Of a stretch of DNA of 12,041 bases, positions 6,275 through 11,692 are shown in pieces (the stretch's first letter is position 1; the number at the start of each line of letters is the position of its first letter). The DNA lies in NCBI GenBank assembly GCA_049966915.1, contig JBMFTS010000021.1, positions 1 to 12,041 of the forward strand. Reading direction: 5' to 3'. Position numbers and translations under genes: made by a program. The notes below the pieces were generated by a model. It was not told the origin of the DNA and ran no database searches. It saw only the letters and a list, made by a program, of their open reading frames with translations. The stretch comes from JAGDXZ01 sp049966915. Lineage in GTDB: Archaea > Micrarchaeota > Micrarchaeia > Micrarchaeales > CABMGC01.

Positions 6275-7321
6275 ATGCGTGCACAATCGTCAATAGAGTT
6301 TCTTACTACCTATGGCTTCATGTTCATAATAATAGGCATAGTGGTGTCTGTTTTGGTATTCATAACAGTGTCTCCGCTCGTCTATTCGCCGTCGCAGTGC
6401 AGCGCATTCTCGGGCCCGTATTGCCAGTTTGTTGAGCTTTATTCCAACACAAGCGGCCACTTCTCGCTAGCTACGTTTGTGCTTACTAATTCGGAAAGCG
6501 TGCCTTTGAACATAAGCAACATAACGGTCATTATAAGCGGCACCAGCGCAACAGGCACGTGCACGCCTTTGTATTTGCTGCCGGGGCAGAGTTCGGTTTG
6601 CGTGGCTCTGTTTTACCGGGCGCCGCCATTGGCTTCTTACAGCCAGGGCTTCTACCTGCTGCGTACCAAGTTCTGCAATGCAGGCGTGTCTGGCGTGGCA
6701 AACGGAGCATGCTCCATGGAGAGTGCAAACTACTCCGGTTCTTTCGCCGCTTCGGCTTCTCCTTCTCTTGTTGTTCCTGTAACTATGTTGGCGTTGCAAG
6801 GCCCTAAAAACGTGCAGTTGGCGCCTTATTCTGCTGCCCCGTATCTCCCTAATTACGAGGTAGTGCAGAGCGGCTTGCTGTCGCTGAACCTTTCGAAGAA
6901 AGTTCTTGCTTATGCTTTTGGCACTCCAGACTATATAGGAAACATATATTTTGGGCTTAAGGTCGTTCCTTTTCCGCAGTCTGTCAGTTCGCTGAGTAAC
7001 GCGCGAATTTCGTGCGGCTATCCTTACAACTCCACCTATTCCATTTTCGCCACTACCCTGTACCTGCCTTCCCCTGTAAACCTCAATTTCTCGGTGTCGG
7101 TAGACGATGTGATGCAAATCTATTACAAGGCTGCAACTTCTACCTCCTGGGCTTCAGTTATTCCTAGCAGCGGCTCATGGCCGTCTATTTGTTGCGGCAA
7201 TCCTAAGAGCTATTATAGCACCATAGGCCCTGGTCTGTACAACATTGAAATTCTGTGGAGCAACGTGTGCACTCCTGGCGTGCAGGTGCTAAAAATATCA
7301 AACTTTTCGTCGAGCGTTTAG
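6275..7321 (+). CDS. Pilin-like surface protein with class III signal peptide
   Basis: 348 residues. The N-terminus MRAQSSIEFLTTYG followed by a hydrophobic segment (about 15-33) is the archaeal prepilin (class III) signal: a very short basic leader cut before Gln4 by an archaeal prepilin peptidase, leaving the hydrophobic helix for assembly or anchoring. The rest is an extracellular beta-rich, Ser/Thr/Tyr-rich protein with ten Cys (42, 50, 96, 109, 134, 146, 247, 306, 307, 332), enough for five disulphides, and eight Asn-X-Ser/Thr sites. Residues about 268-341 (NFSVSVDDVMQIYY, then GPGLYNIEILWSN and GVQVLKI) resemble the pattern of a PA14-type carbohydrate-binding sandwich; this is a weak, by-eye match. 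It is far larger than a common pilin and stands alone, so a minor or adhesive pilin or a surface sensor is more likely than the main fibre subunit. Confidence 0.75.
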   Translation: MRAQSSIEFLTTYGFMFIIIGIVVSVLVFITVSPLVYSPSQCSAFSGPYCQFVELYSNTSGHFSLATFVLTNSESVPLNISNITVIISGTSATGTCTPLYLLPGQSSVCVALFYRAPPLASYSQGFYLLRTKFCNAGVSGVANGACSMESANYSGSFAASASPSLVVPVTMLALQGPKNVQLAPYSAAPYLPNYEVVQSGLLSLNLSKKVLAYAFGTPDYIGNIYFGLKVVPFPQSVSSLSNARISCGYPYNSTYSIFATTLYLPSPVNLNFSVSVDDVMQIYYKAATSTSWASVIPSSGSWPSICCGNPKSYYSTIGPGLYNIEILWSNVCTPGVQVLKISNFSSSV

Positions 7322-7334
7322 GGCGCACAGCCGG

Positions 7335-8372
7335 CTATCTGAGCAGCTGCTTGCCTATTGCGGCTATGTCGCCAAGCCCTTTTAATTGCATGCCTGCGTC
7401 GTCTTCGGCGTTGAATATTTCTATTTTTGCATGCTGCTCATATGCCTTGTTGAGCAGTCTCCTTATTTCCGGGTCGTTTATCGCAGAGTCGTTGACGAGG
7501 ACTATGCCGGCGTTGTACTCTTCGAGAGCCTGCTCTACCCTGCCCTTGCCGGCGAACGAGGCGCCCGACGCCAAGCCGCGCAGCAGCATGTTCAGGTAGT
7601 AAAACTCCAGCTTTATCTTGTCATGCTCAAGAAGCTTTGCCACTTCCTCGCTCTGCAGCGCTTCCTTTATGCCTGACCTTTCTGCGTCGCTTGCGCTAGC
7701 CCATGCAAGCTTCTTGCTTGTTTCTATTCTATTTGCGCTAATGTATTGTTTGAGGTCGTCCTTAGTAAAGCCTGGCCCTGCCACTATTACCGTGTCAACT
7801 TGCATTGTGTTTATTTTCCCTATTACCGCGTCGAAGAATTTGTTTTTTTCGCGCTCGTACTCGCTCTGCTTCATTTTCTTGCTAAGCTTGCTGTATATCT
7901 CTGCAACTATGTCAATGCCATAGCCTCTTACATACGCGATTGTGGCCTTTTCCTCGTCAATCGCCACTATGCCAAGCCTTGGCTTCTTTGCGGCTTCTAC
8001 CGCCTCTTTGAGCATATCGCGCATGTAGCCAGGCCATTCCTGCTTTGCTATTTCAAGCCTGTCGCCCTGCGCTATGTTCAGCGTGTGGTAGCTGCCTAGA
8101 GCGATGTACTGTTCCGGCCTGCCGCTTATTATCTTGCCAGTGAGCCTCAGCCTGGCCGCATTCTTGTCTATTTCTACCTTTTCGACGCCGATCTTTATGA
8201 CTACTTCCTTTTGCTCGCCTTCCTTGTTCTCGTTGGGTTTGAATCTTCTGTATGTTCTTGCTTCTGCCTCGTCGCCTGCGCTTATTATTCTTGCCAGCAA
8301 GTACAGATCGTCGAACGTTTCAGGAACGAGCCTTAGCGTGTTCGTTGCGCTGTTAAACCCGAGAATGCGCAT
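7335..8372 (-). CDS. pelA: Pelota/Dom34 mRNA surveillance protein
   Basis: 345 residues, full length. Archaeal Pelota enters the A site of stalled ribosomes with aEF1A and, with ABCE1, splits them. Domain A (about 1-125) shows the family opening MRILGF followed by LVPETFDDLYLLARIISAGD and an R-x-T-R-like ART-YRR segment. The central domain runs about 132-265 with VAIDEEKATIA and PGFTKDD at 200-206. The C-terminal eRF1-3-like domain runs about 270-345 and ends GLGDIAAIGKQLLR, a variant of the usual LGGIAAILR tail. The ATG at 8372 matches the family N-terminus. A longer frame from a TTG at 8399 adds nine residues not usual in the family. It is transcribed away from dedA; the shared TATA element at 8429-8436 would give a leader of about 33 bases. 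Confidence 0.93.
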   Translation of the reverse strand: MRILGFNSATNTLRLVPETFDDLYLLARIISAGDEAEARTYRRFKPNENKEGEQKEVVIKIGVEKVEIDKNAARLRLTGKIISGRPEQYIALGSYHTLNIAQGDRLEIAKQEWPGYMRDMLKEAVEAAKKPRLGIVAIDEEKATIAYVRGYGIDIVAEIYSKLSKKMKQSEYEREKNKFFDAVIGKINTMQVDTVIVAGPGFTKDDLKQYISANRIETSKKLAWASASDAERSGIKEALQSEEVAKLLEHDKIKLEFYYLNMLLRGLASGASFAGKGRVEQALEEYNAGIVLVNDSAINDPEIRRLLNKAYEQHAKIEIFNAEDDAGMQLKGLGDIAAIGKQLLR

Positions 8373-8428
8373 GCCATCTTGTGAAATGATATGCAACAAA
8401 CATTTAATTGCCTTGCATGTCTGCTCTA

Positions 8429-8436
8429 TTTATAAA
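8429..8436. promoter_or_regulatory. Palindromic TATA box shared by pelA and dedA
   Basis: TTTATAAA reads the same on both strands. Its centre is 27.5 bases before the dedA ATG at 8460 on the + strand. On the - strand it would start transcription near 8405, ahead of pelA. No second good TATA box is visible in this gap. Confidence 0.6.
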
Positions 8437-8459
8437 AGCGCAGCAGCATAAAATTTACC

Positions 8460-9110
8460 ATGGCAGTGCCGTTTATGCTGCTATCGCTGTCGGGCCTTTT
8501 CAGCCTTACCTATTCCGCTATCGCCTCGCTTGTAGCAAAATACGGCTATTATGCGTTGTTCGGCCTTCTTGTGCTTGAGGCCGCTTCCTTGCCCGTGCCG
8601 AGCGAGATAGTATTGCCTGTTACCGGCTATTTTGTGTTTGAAAATGTGCTAAACCCGTTTGTGGCGCTTGCTGTGATTCTGCTTGGCGGCTTCGTGGGCA
8701 TGGCCATAAACTACTACATAGCATACTTCATAGGCAAGGACATAGTCTACAGGCACCTTAGCCTGTTCCACATCAAAAAAGAGTCGCTTGACGCTTTCGA
8801 TGCGTGGTTTAGCAGAAATGGCGCTTTCGCAGTTTTCATAGCAAGGCTCATGCCATGGGTGCGCGGCCTCATAAACTTTCCGGCAGGGTTTGCGCTCATG
8901 CCGCAAAAGAAGTTCTACGCGTATTCGATGCTTGGCACCGCCTTGTGGGACGTGGTTCTTATCGCATTCGGCTATTACTTAAGCAAGTACGCCCTCAGCA
9001 TGCAAAGCGCCTATGGCGTTGCCATAGTTGCAGGCATAGGCATAAGTTTGCTCGCAATAATCCTGGCGCTAGTTTACCGTTATGCCATCAAAAAAGTGAA
9101 AGCGGAATGA
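8460..9110 (+). CDS. DedA-family (VTT/SNARE-associated) membrane protein
   Basis: 216 residues, typical DedA length. Hydrophobic segments at about 8-22, 32-60 (with a re-entrant break at LPVPSEIVLPVTG), 66-92, 122-145, 153-175 and 185-207. Conserved DedA features: E40 and E49 around LPVPSE, and F-x-x-R129-LMPWV-R135-GLINFPAG at 126-143, which match the charged residues needed for function in E. coli YqjA/YghB. Members of this superfamily move lipids or polyprenyl-phosphate carriers across membranes, and some depend on proton motive force. In an archaeon, recycling of a lipid or dolichyl-phosphate carrier is a reasonable guess. The ATG at 8460 is leaderless relative to the TATA box at 8429-8436. 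It ends 4 bases before the opposing TBP gene. Confidence 0.9.
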   Translation: MAVPFMLLSLSGLFSLTYSAIASLVAKYGYYALFGLLVLEAASLPVPSEIVLPVTGYFVFENVLNPFVALAVILLGGFVGMAINYYIAYFIGKDIVYRHLSLFHIKKESLDAFDAWFSRNGAFAVFIARLMPWVRGLINFPAGFALMPQKKFYAYSMLGTALWDVVLIAFGYYLSKYALSMQSAYGVAIVAGIGISLLAIILALVYRYAIKKVKAE

Positions 9111-9114
9111 CTGC

Positions 9115-9438
9115 TTATTTTGCACCTGAGCTGGGCCCTAGCGTGTAATGCCTGACTACTTTTATTACCTGCTCTATGGCCTTTTTGATCTCCGCGTTTG
9201 TCTTTGCCCCAGTGCATATTATCTTGCCGTTCTTGAAAAGCAGCAGCGCAACTTTCGGATTGTGTATCTTGTATATTGCGCCAGGGAATTGCTCTGGCTC
9301 GTAGTCAACATCAGCCGAGGCTTTTGCTATTGCGTAAAGGTCCAGTTCCACGCCGAGGTCTGCGCTTGCCACTATATTCTCAACCTTGAAGTTCGGTTTT
9401 AGCACAGGCGCCTTGCCCTTTTGCTCTTTTGGCATCAT
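9115..9438 (-). CDS. Single-repeat TATA-binding protein (half TBP)
   Basis: 107 residues. Normal archaeal TBP is about 180 residues made of two imperfect repeats folded as a saddle. This gene encodes one complete repeat only: NFKVENIVASADLGVELDL at 16-34, YEPEQFPG at 46-53, PKVALLLF at 61-68, GKIICTGAK at 71-79, then a long helix to about 96. F51 and F68, the pair that kinks DNA in each repeat, are kept. The EPE segment (47-49) matches the TFIIB/TFB contact of the C-terminal repeat in normal TBP. Residues 1-15 are a Lys-rich tail. The stop is genuine: the intact dedA gene ends 4 bases beyond it, so no second repeat is hidden in another frame. It probably acts as a homodimer or pairs with another half. 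A Shine-Dalgarno at 9443-9448 suits the first (9438) or second (9435) ATG. Confidence 0.85.
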   Translation of the reverse strand: MMPKEQKGKAPVLKPNFKVENIVASADLGVELDLYAIAKASADVDYEPEQFPGAIYKIHNPKVALLLFKNGKIICTGAKTNAEIKKAIEQVIKVVRHYTLGPSSGAK

Positions 9439-9442
9439 ATCA

Positions 9443-9448
9443 CACCTT
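9443..9448 (-). promoter_or_regulatory. Shine-Dalgarno sequence of the TBP-like gene
   Basis: AAGGTG on the - strand lies 4 bases before the ATG at 9438 and 7 bases before the second ATG at 9435; the latter has the better spacing. Its presence means the transcript should begin upstream of 9448. Confidence 0.5.
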
Positions 9449-9465
9449 TTTAAAGATGAAACAGC

Positions 9466-9478
9466 AATTTATATATTT
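9466..9478. promoter_or_regulatory. AT-rich TATA-like element between TBP and L21e
   Basis: AATTTATATATTT lies between the two divergent starts, 6 bases from the TTTATAAA at 9484-9491. Read on the - strand (AAATATATAAATT) it would start transcription near 9446, too close to keep the Shine-Dalgarno intact. It may be an alternative TBP promoter or a site where TBP represses its own gene. Confidence 0.35.
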
Positions 9479-9483
9479 GCTTC

Positions 9484-9491
9484 TTTATAAA
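9484..9491. promoter_or_regulatory. Palindromic TATA box for L21e, possibly shared with TBP
   Basis: TTTATAAA is centred 25.5 bases before the rpl21e ATG at 9513, fitting a leaderless transcript. Used on the - strand, it would start near 9462 and give the TBP-like gene a leader of about 24 bases that contains its Shine-Dalgarno sequence. Confidence 0.6.
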
Positions 9492-9512
9492 ACTAACTTC
9501 GTAGTGATTAAG

Positions 9513-9800
9513 ATGGAGAGGTCGCAAGGTCTATTTTCAAGCAGAAGCAGGAAGCTTGCAAGACACCACATTCCTTCGACGCTTGGCATAACTAAAATAG
9601 TAAAGCAGTTCAATGTCGGCGACAAGGTGGCGATAGTTCCAAAGGGCAATTTTCGCGACATACCGCATCCTAGATACAGGGGCAGAATCGGAACGGTGAT
9701 GGGCAAGAGGGGCAACGCGTACGAGGTCATGATACACGTTTCCAAAACATCCACGCGCCTGCTTATAGTGCCCCAGCGCCATTTGGAGAAGGCGAAATGA
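9513..9800 (+). CDS. rpl21e: Large-subunit ribosomal protein L21e (eL21)
   Basis: 95 residues, the archaeal length. It begins MERSQGLFSSRSRKLAR, close to the usual Ser/Gly/Arg-rich start that buries in 23S rRNA. The SH3-like barrel shows VGDKVAIVP at 35-43, the signature PHPRYRGRIGTV at 51-62, GKRGNAYEV at 64-72, and the ending VPQRHLEKAK. This protein is found in archaea and eukaryotes, not bacteria, which supports the assignment of the window. In many archaea this gene leads a cluster with rpoF and ksgA; here ksgA is about 3 kb away and on the other strand, so that cluster is broken. The ATG at 9513 is set by the TATA box 25.5 bases upstream and the family N-terminus. Its stop lies 6 bases from the 3' end of the opposing tRNA gene. 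Confidence 0.93.
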   Translation: MERSQGLFSSRSRKLARHHIPSTLGITKIVKQFNVGDKVAIVPKGNFRDIPHPRYRGRIGTVMGKRGNAYEVMIHVSKTSTRLLIVPQRHLEKAK

Positions 9801-9806
9801 CGAGAT

Positions 9807-9879
9807 TAGTCCCGGTCGGATTCGAACCGGCGTAGCAGGCTCCAAAGGCCTGCGTCCTTGGCCACTAGACGACGGGACT
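9807..9879 (-). tRNA. tRNA-Gln (anticodon TTG)
   Basis: A 73-base cloverleaf on the - strand with no encoded CCA. Acceptor AGTCCCG pairs fully with CGGGACT; D stem GTCT/GGAC; anticodon stem CAGGC/GCCTG around loop CTTTGGA, giving anticodon TTG (Gln, CAA/CAG); variable loop CTAC; T stem GCCGG/CCGAC with loop TTCGAAT. A1-U72 is the weak first pair typical of archaeal tRNA-Gln, which is charged first with Glu and then amidated by GatDE. Discriminator base A73. One T-stem pair is a mismatch (C50 opposite A64). No intron is present. A TTTATAA read on this strand lies about 30 bases upstream. Confidence 0.93.
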
Positions 9880-9908
9880 TTGCGTGATTCTATTTTTGCG
9901 CTTCATGC

Positions 9909-9914
9909 TTATAA
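9909..9914. promoter_or_regulatory. TTATAA element between tRNA-Gln and alaX
   Basis: Palindromic TTATAA centred 32.5 bases from the tRNA 5' end on the - strand and 38.5 bases before the alaX TTG start on the + strand. The predicted starts (about 9885 and 9938) leave short leaders on both sides. No other TATA-like box is visible in the gap. Confidence 0.5.
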
Positions 9915-9949
9915 ACATATTCAAACAAATATGTGGATGCGGCGATTGC

Positions 9950-10672
9950 TTGACCGAGAAGGTGTATTTGAGGGATTCCTACGCGAAGGATCTCGATGCC
10001 AAAATAGAAAGAGCGCAGGCAAACGAGCTTGTGTTGGACAAGACAATATTTTACCCTGGCGGCGGTGGGCAGCCATGCGATACTGGCACTATTTCCATAG
10101 GAAGCAAAGAATACAAGGTTGTTGAAACAAAAAAGAACGGCGCTGAAATAGTGCACGTGCTTGACAGCGCAGCAGAAGCGCAAGCAGATACGGACGTGCA
10201 TTGCAGGCTGGACTGGCAAAAGCGCTATGCATACATGCGCTACCACACCGCTTTGCACGTGCTTGGTGGCGTAATAGCGCACAGCTACGACGCTTCAGCA
10301 ATAGCCACAGGCGGTCAGATATTCTATGATAAGGCGCGTATGGATTTCGACATGCCGAGCTTGAACCGTGAACTGCTTGAAAAGATAATAAACGACGCAA
10401 ACGCAGTTGTTGCTGAAGGCCGCAAAGTCACTGCAAAGGAAATTACAAGAAGCGAAGCGCTCAGTATTGAAAATCTTGCAAGGACAGAGCCGGGCAAAAA
10501 GCTCATAGAGCGCCTTGATATTGTGCGCGTCGTGGAAATAGAAGGGCTCGACATGCAGGCCGACGGCGGCACGCACGTTGCAAACACAAAGGAAGTTGGC
10601 GAAATGCGCCTGCTAAAGTTCGAGAACAAAGGAAGCCACAACAAGCGCGTCGAGATAACGCTTGCAGATTAG
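9950..10672 (+). CDS. alaX: Alanyl-tRNA editing protein AlaX
   Basis: 240 residues, AlaX-M size. Stand-alone relative of the AlaRS editing domain that hydrolyses Ser (or Gly) wrongly attached to tRNA-Ala. The N-terminal barrel shows YLRDSY at 6-11 and VLDKTIFYPGGGGQP-DTG at 28-46. The second domain has the HxxxH metal motif at H99 and H103 (RYHTALHVLGG) and DGGTHV at 205-210 with H209. The usual fourth zinc ligand in this motif is Cys (CGGTH); here the position is D205. I chose the TTG at 9950 because MTEKVYLRDSY is the family N-terminus and because a TATA element at 9909-9914 would start transcription near 9938. Longer starts (ATG 9905, GTG 9884) would put that TATA box inside the gene. The last bases overlap the opposing iscU stop by 4. 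Confidence 0.88.
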   Translation: MTEKVYLRDSYAKDLDAKIERAQANELVLDKTIFYPGGGGQPCDTGTISIGSKEYKVVETKKNGAEIVHVLDSAAEAQADTDVHCRLDWQKRYAYMRYHTALHVLGGVIAHSYDASAIATGGQIFYDKARMDFDMPSLNRELLEKIINDANAVVAEGRKVTAKEITRSEALSIENLARTEPGKKLIERLDIVRVVEIEGLDMQADGGTHVANTKEVGEMRLLKFENKGSHNKRVEITLAD

Positions 10673-11073
10673 AGCTCTTTTGTCTGCGCGTCTACAGGCT
10701 TGTGCTCGTATTCGAACAGCGCTTTTTTAACAGCCCTGAGCGACAGGGTTGCGCAATGGAGCCTTGCAGGGCCGGGGTCTATTTTTATCAGGTCGAAGAG
10801 CGCGTCCTTGCCGAAAGCCTCTATGTCGCTAACGCTTTTGCCTTTTATGTAATCTATGAGCATGTTCGCTACACCCATGGATATTATGCAGCCGTTTCCG
10901 TCGAATCTTGCGTCTTTTATCTTGTTGTCTTCTATTTGCAAATACACTGTTATGGTGTCGCCACATGATACGTTCTCCTCATGCATGCTGGCGTTGGCGT
11001 TGTCAAGTCTGCCCTTTGCGTCAGGGTGCTCATAGTTGCTTATCAGCTCCTCTGCATACATGTCCAACGGCAC
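10669..11073 (-). CDS. IscU/SufU-type iron-sulphur cluster scaffold
   Basis: 134 residues, typical of the family. The scaffold assembles Fe-S clusters on three cysteines using sulphur from a cysteine desulphurase. All ligands are visible: C37 in SCGD with D39, C62 in GNGCIIS at 59-65, and C107 in RLHCATL, preceded by H106 as in IscU. The C62-C107 spacing is short, without the extra insertion seen in bacterial SufU, so it is nearer IscU in layout. It starts MPLDMYAEELISNYEHP. The start is a GTG at 11073, supported by a Shine-Dalgarno that overlaps the end of the PAP2 gene. A likely client in this window is the Fe-S dehydratase (aconitase X). No desulphurase gene lies nearby. Confidence 0.9.
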   Translation of the reverse strand: MPLDMYAEELISNYEHPDAKGRLDNANASMHEENVSCGDTITVYLQIEDNKIKDARFDGNGCIISMGVANMLIDYIKGKSVSDIEAFGKDALFDLIKIDPGPARLHCATLSLRAVKKALFEYEHKPVDAQTKEL

Positions 11074-11077
11074 GCTA

Positions 11078-11085
11078 TCACTCCC
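11078..11085 (-). promoter_or_regulatory. Shine-Dalgarno of the scaffold gene within the PAP2 stop region
   Basis: GGGAGTGA on the - strand ends 4 bases before the GTG at 11073, and its TGA is the stop codon of the PAP2 gene. This decides for the GTG start over the ATG four codons later and indicates coupled translation of the two genes. Confidence 0.55.
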
Positions 11086-11638
11086 AGAACCAGCGTTTAA
11101 GGAAAGGCAGAACGCGCAAGCCTATCCTTGCAAGCGCAGCCCTCTCTTCATATATGGCATAGGAAATTATTATGCTTATCGCCATGCCCGCAAGCACGTC
11201 GGTAAAGTAGTGAAGGCCTAGGTATACCCTTCCAAAAAGCACAATCGCAAGCCACACCACATAGGCAATGCGCACGTACTTGTACTTGCTTGTAAACAGC
11301 GCTAGCCCTGTGAGCACGCTCGCATGGTTGGAAGGGAAAGAAAAGCTGCTTTCGCACGCAGGCGCATTTATCCAAGAAAGGCCCGTGGCGCTAACATCGC
11401 AGGGCCTGGGCTCCTTTACTATCAGCTTTATGGTATCGCTCACCACATAAAGCAGCACGCCAGCAGCAACAAGCGCGAACACGTTCTTGTCATGCCTGAG
11501 GAGCAGGTAAATGACAAGCAGCGGCAGCACTACCACGAAGCTTGGCCCGAGCACCTGCATTGCCTGATTCAAGGGCACGCTTGCTATTGCCTTTACCGCG
11601 TGGAACGCCGCATCATTAATCTGGGTTATGAGCTGCAT
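11078..11638 (-). CDS. PAP2-family membrane phosphatase
   Basis: 186 residues with about five or six membrane segments (35-48, 54-72, 107-116, 122-137, 145-162). All three phosphatase motifs are present: K71-x6-R78-P79 (KLIVKEPRP), P102-S-N-H105 (FPSNH), and R137-x5-H143-x3-D147 (GRVYLGLHYFTD). H105 and H143 act in phosphoryl transfer in this family. Likely substrates are lipid phosphates, such as polyprenyl/dolichyl diphosphate or phosphatidylglycerophosphate-type lipids; the sequence does not decide. The ATG at 11638 is 28.5 bases from the centre of the TTATAA at 11664-11669, fitting a leaderless transcript. It is followed at once by the Fe-S scaffold gene, an odd functional pairing but clearly one operon. 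Confidence 0.88.
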   Translation of the reverse strand: MQLITQINDAAFHAVKAIASVPLNQAMQVLGPSFVVVLPLLVIYLLLRHDKNVFALVAAGVLLYVVSDTIKLIVKEPRPCDVSATGLSWINAPACESSFSFPSNHASVLTGLALFTSKYKYVRIAYVVWLAIVLFGRVYLGLHYFTDVLAGMAISIIISYAIYEERAALARIGLRVLPFLKRWFWE

Positions 11639-11663
11639 TCAGAGCCCCGCAAAATAAACAAAA

Positions 11664-11669
11664 TTATAA
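11664..11669. promoter_or_regulatory. TTATAA element shared by the PAP2 and PIN genes
   Basis: Palindromic TTATAA centred 28.5 bases from the PAP2 ATG (11638, - strand) and 26.5 bases from the PIN-domain ATG (11693, + strand). Both distances are right for leaderless transcripts, making this the clearest two-way promoter candidate in the window. Confidence 0.65.
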
Positions 11670-11692
11670 GCGTGCGCGCTTTAATAAAATGT

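Noticed and set aside
6467..7117. 216-codon - strand frame under the pilin-like gene
   Set aside because: The translation is Arg/His/Gln-rich without family features, whereas the + strand shows a clear prepilin signal and a hydrophobic helix.
9000..9120. Frameshifted second TBP repeat downstream of the half TBP
   Set aside because: The region is the intact 3' end of dedA on the opposite strand, and I see no TBP-like segment in the - strand frames there.
9884..9949. Extended AlaX N-terminus containing a Cys-rich CGCGDC segment
   Set aside because: It would place the TATA element inside the gene and the start within bases of the tRNA; the family N-terminus fits the TTG at 9950.
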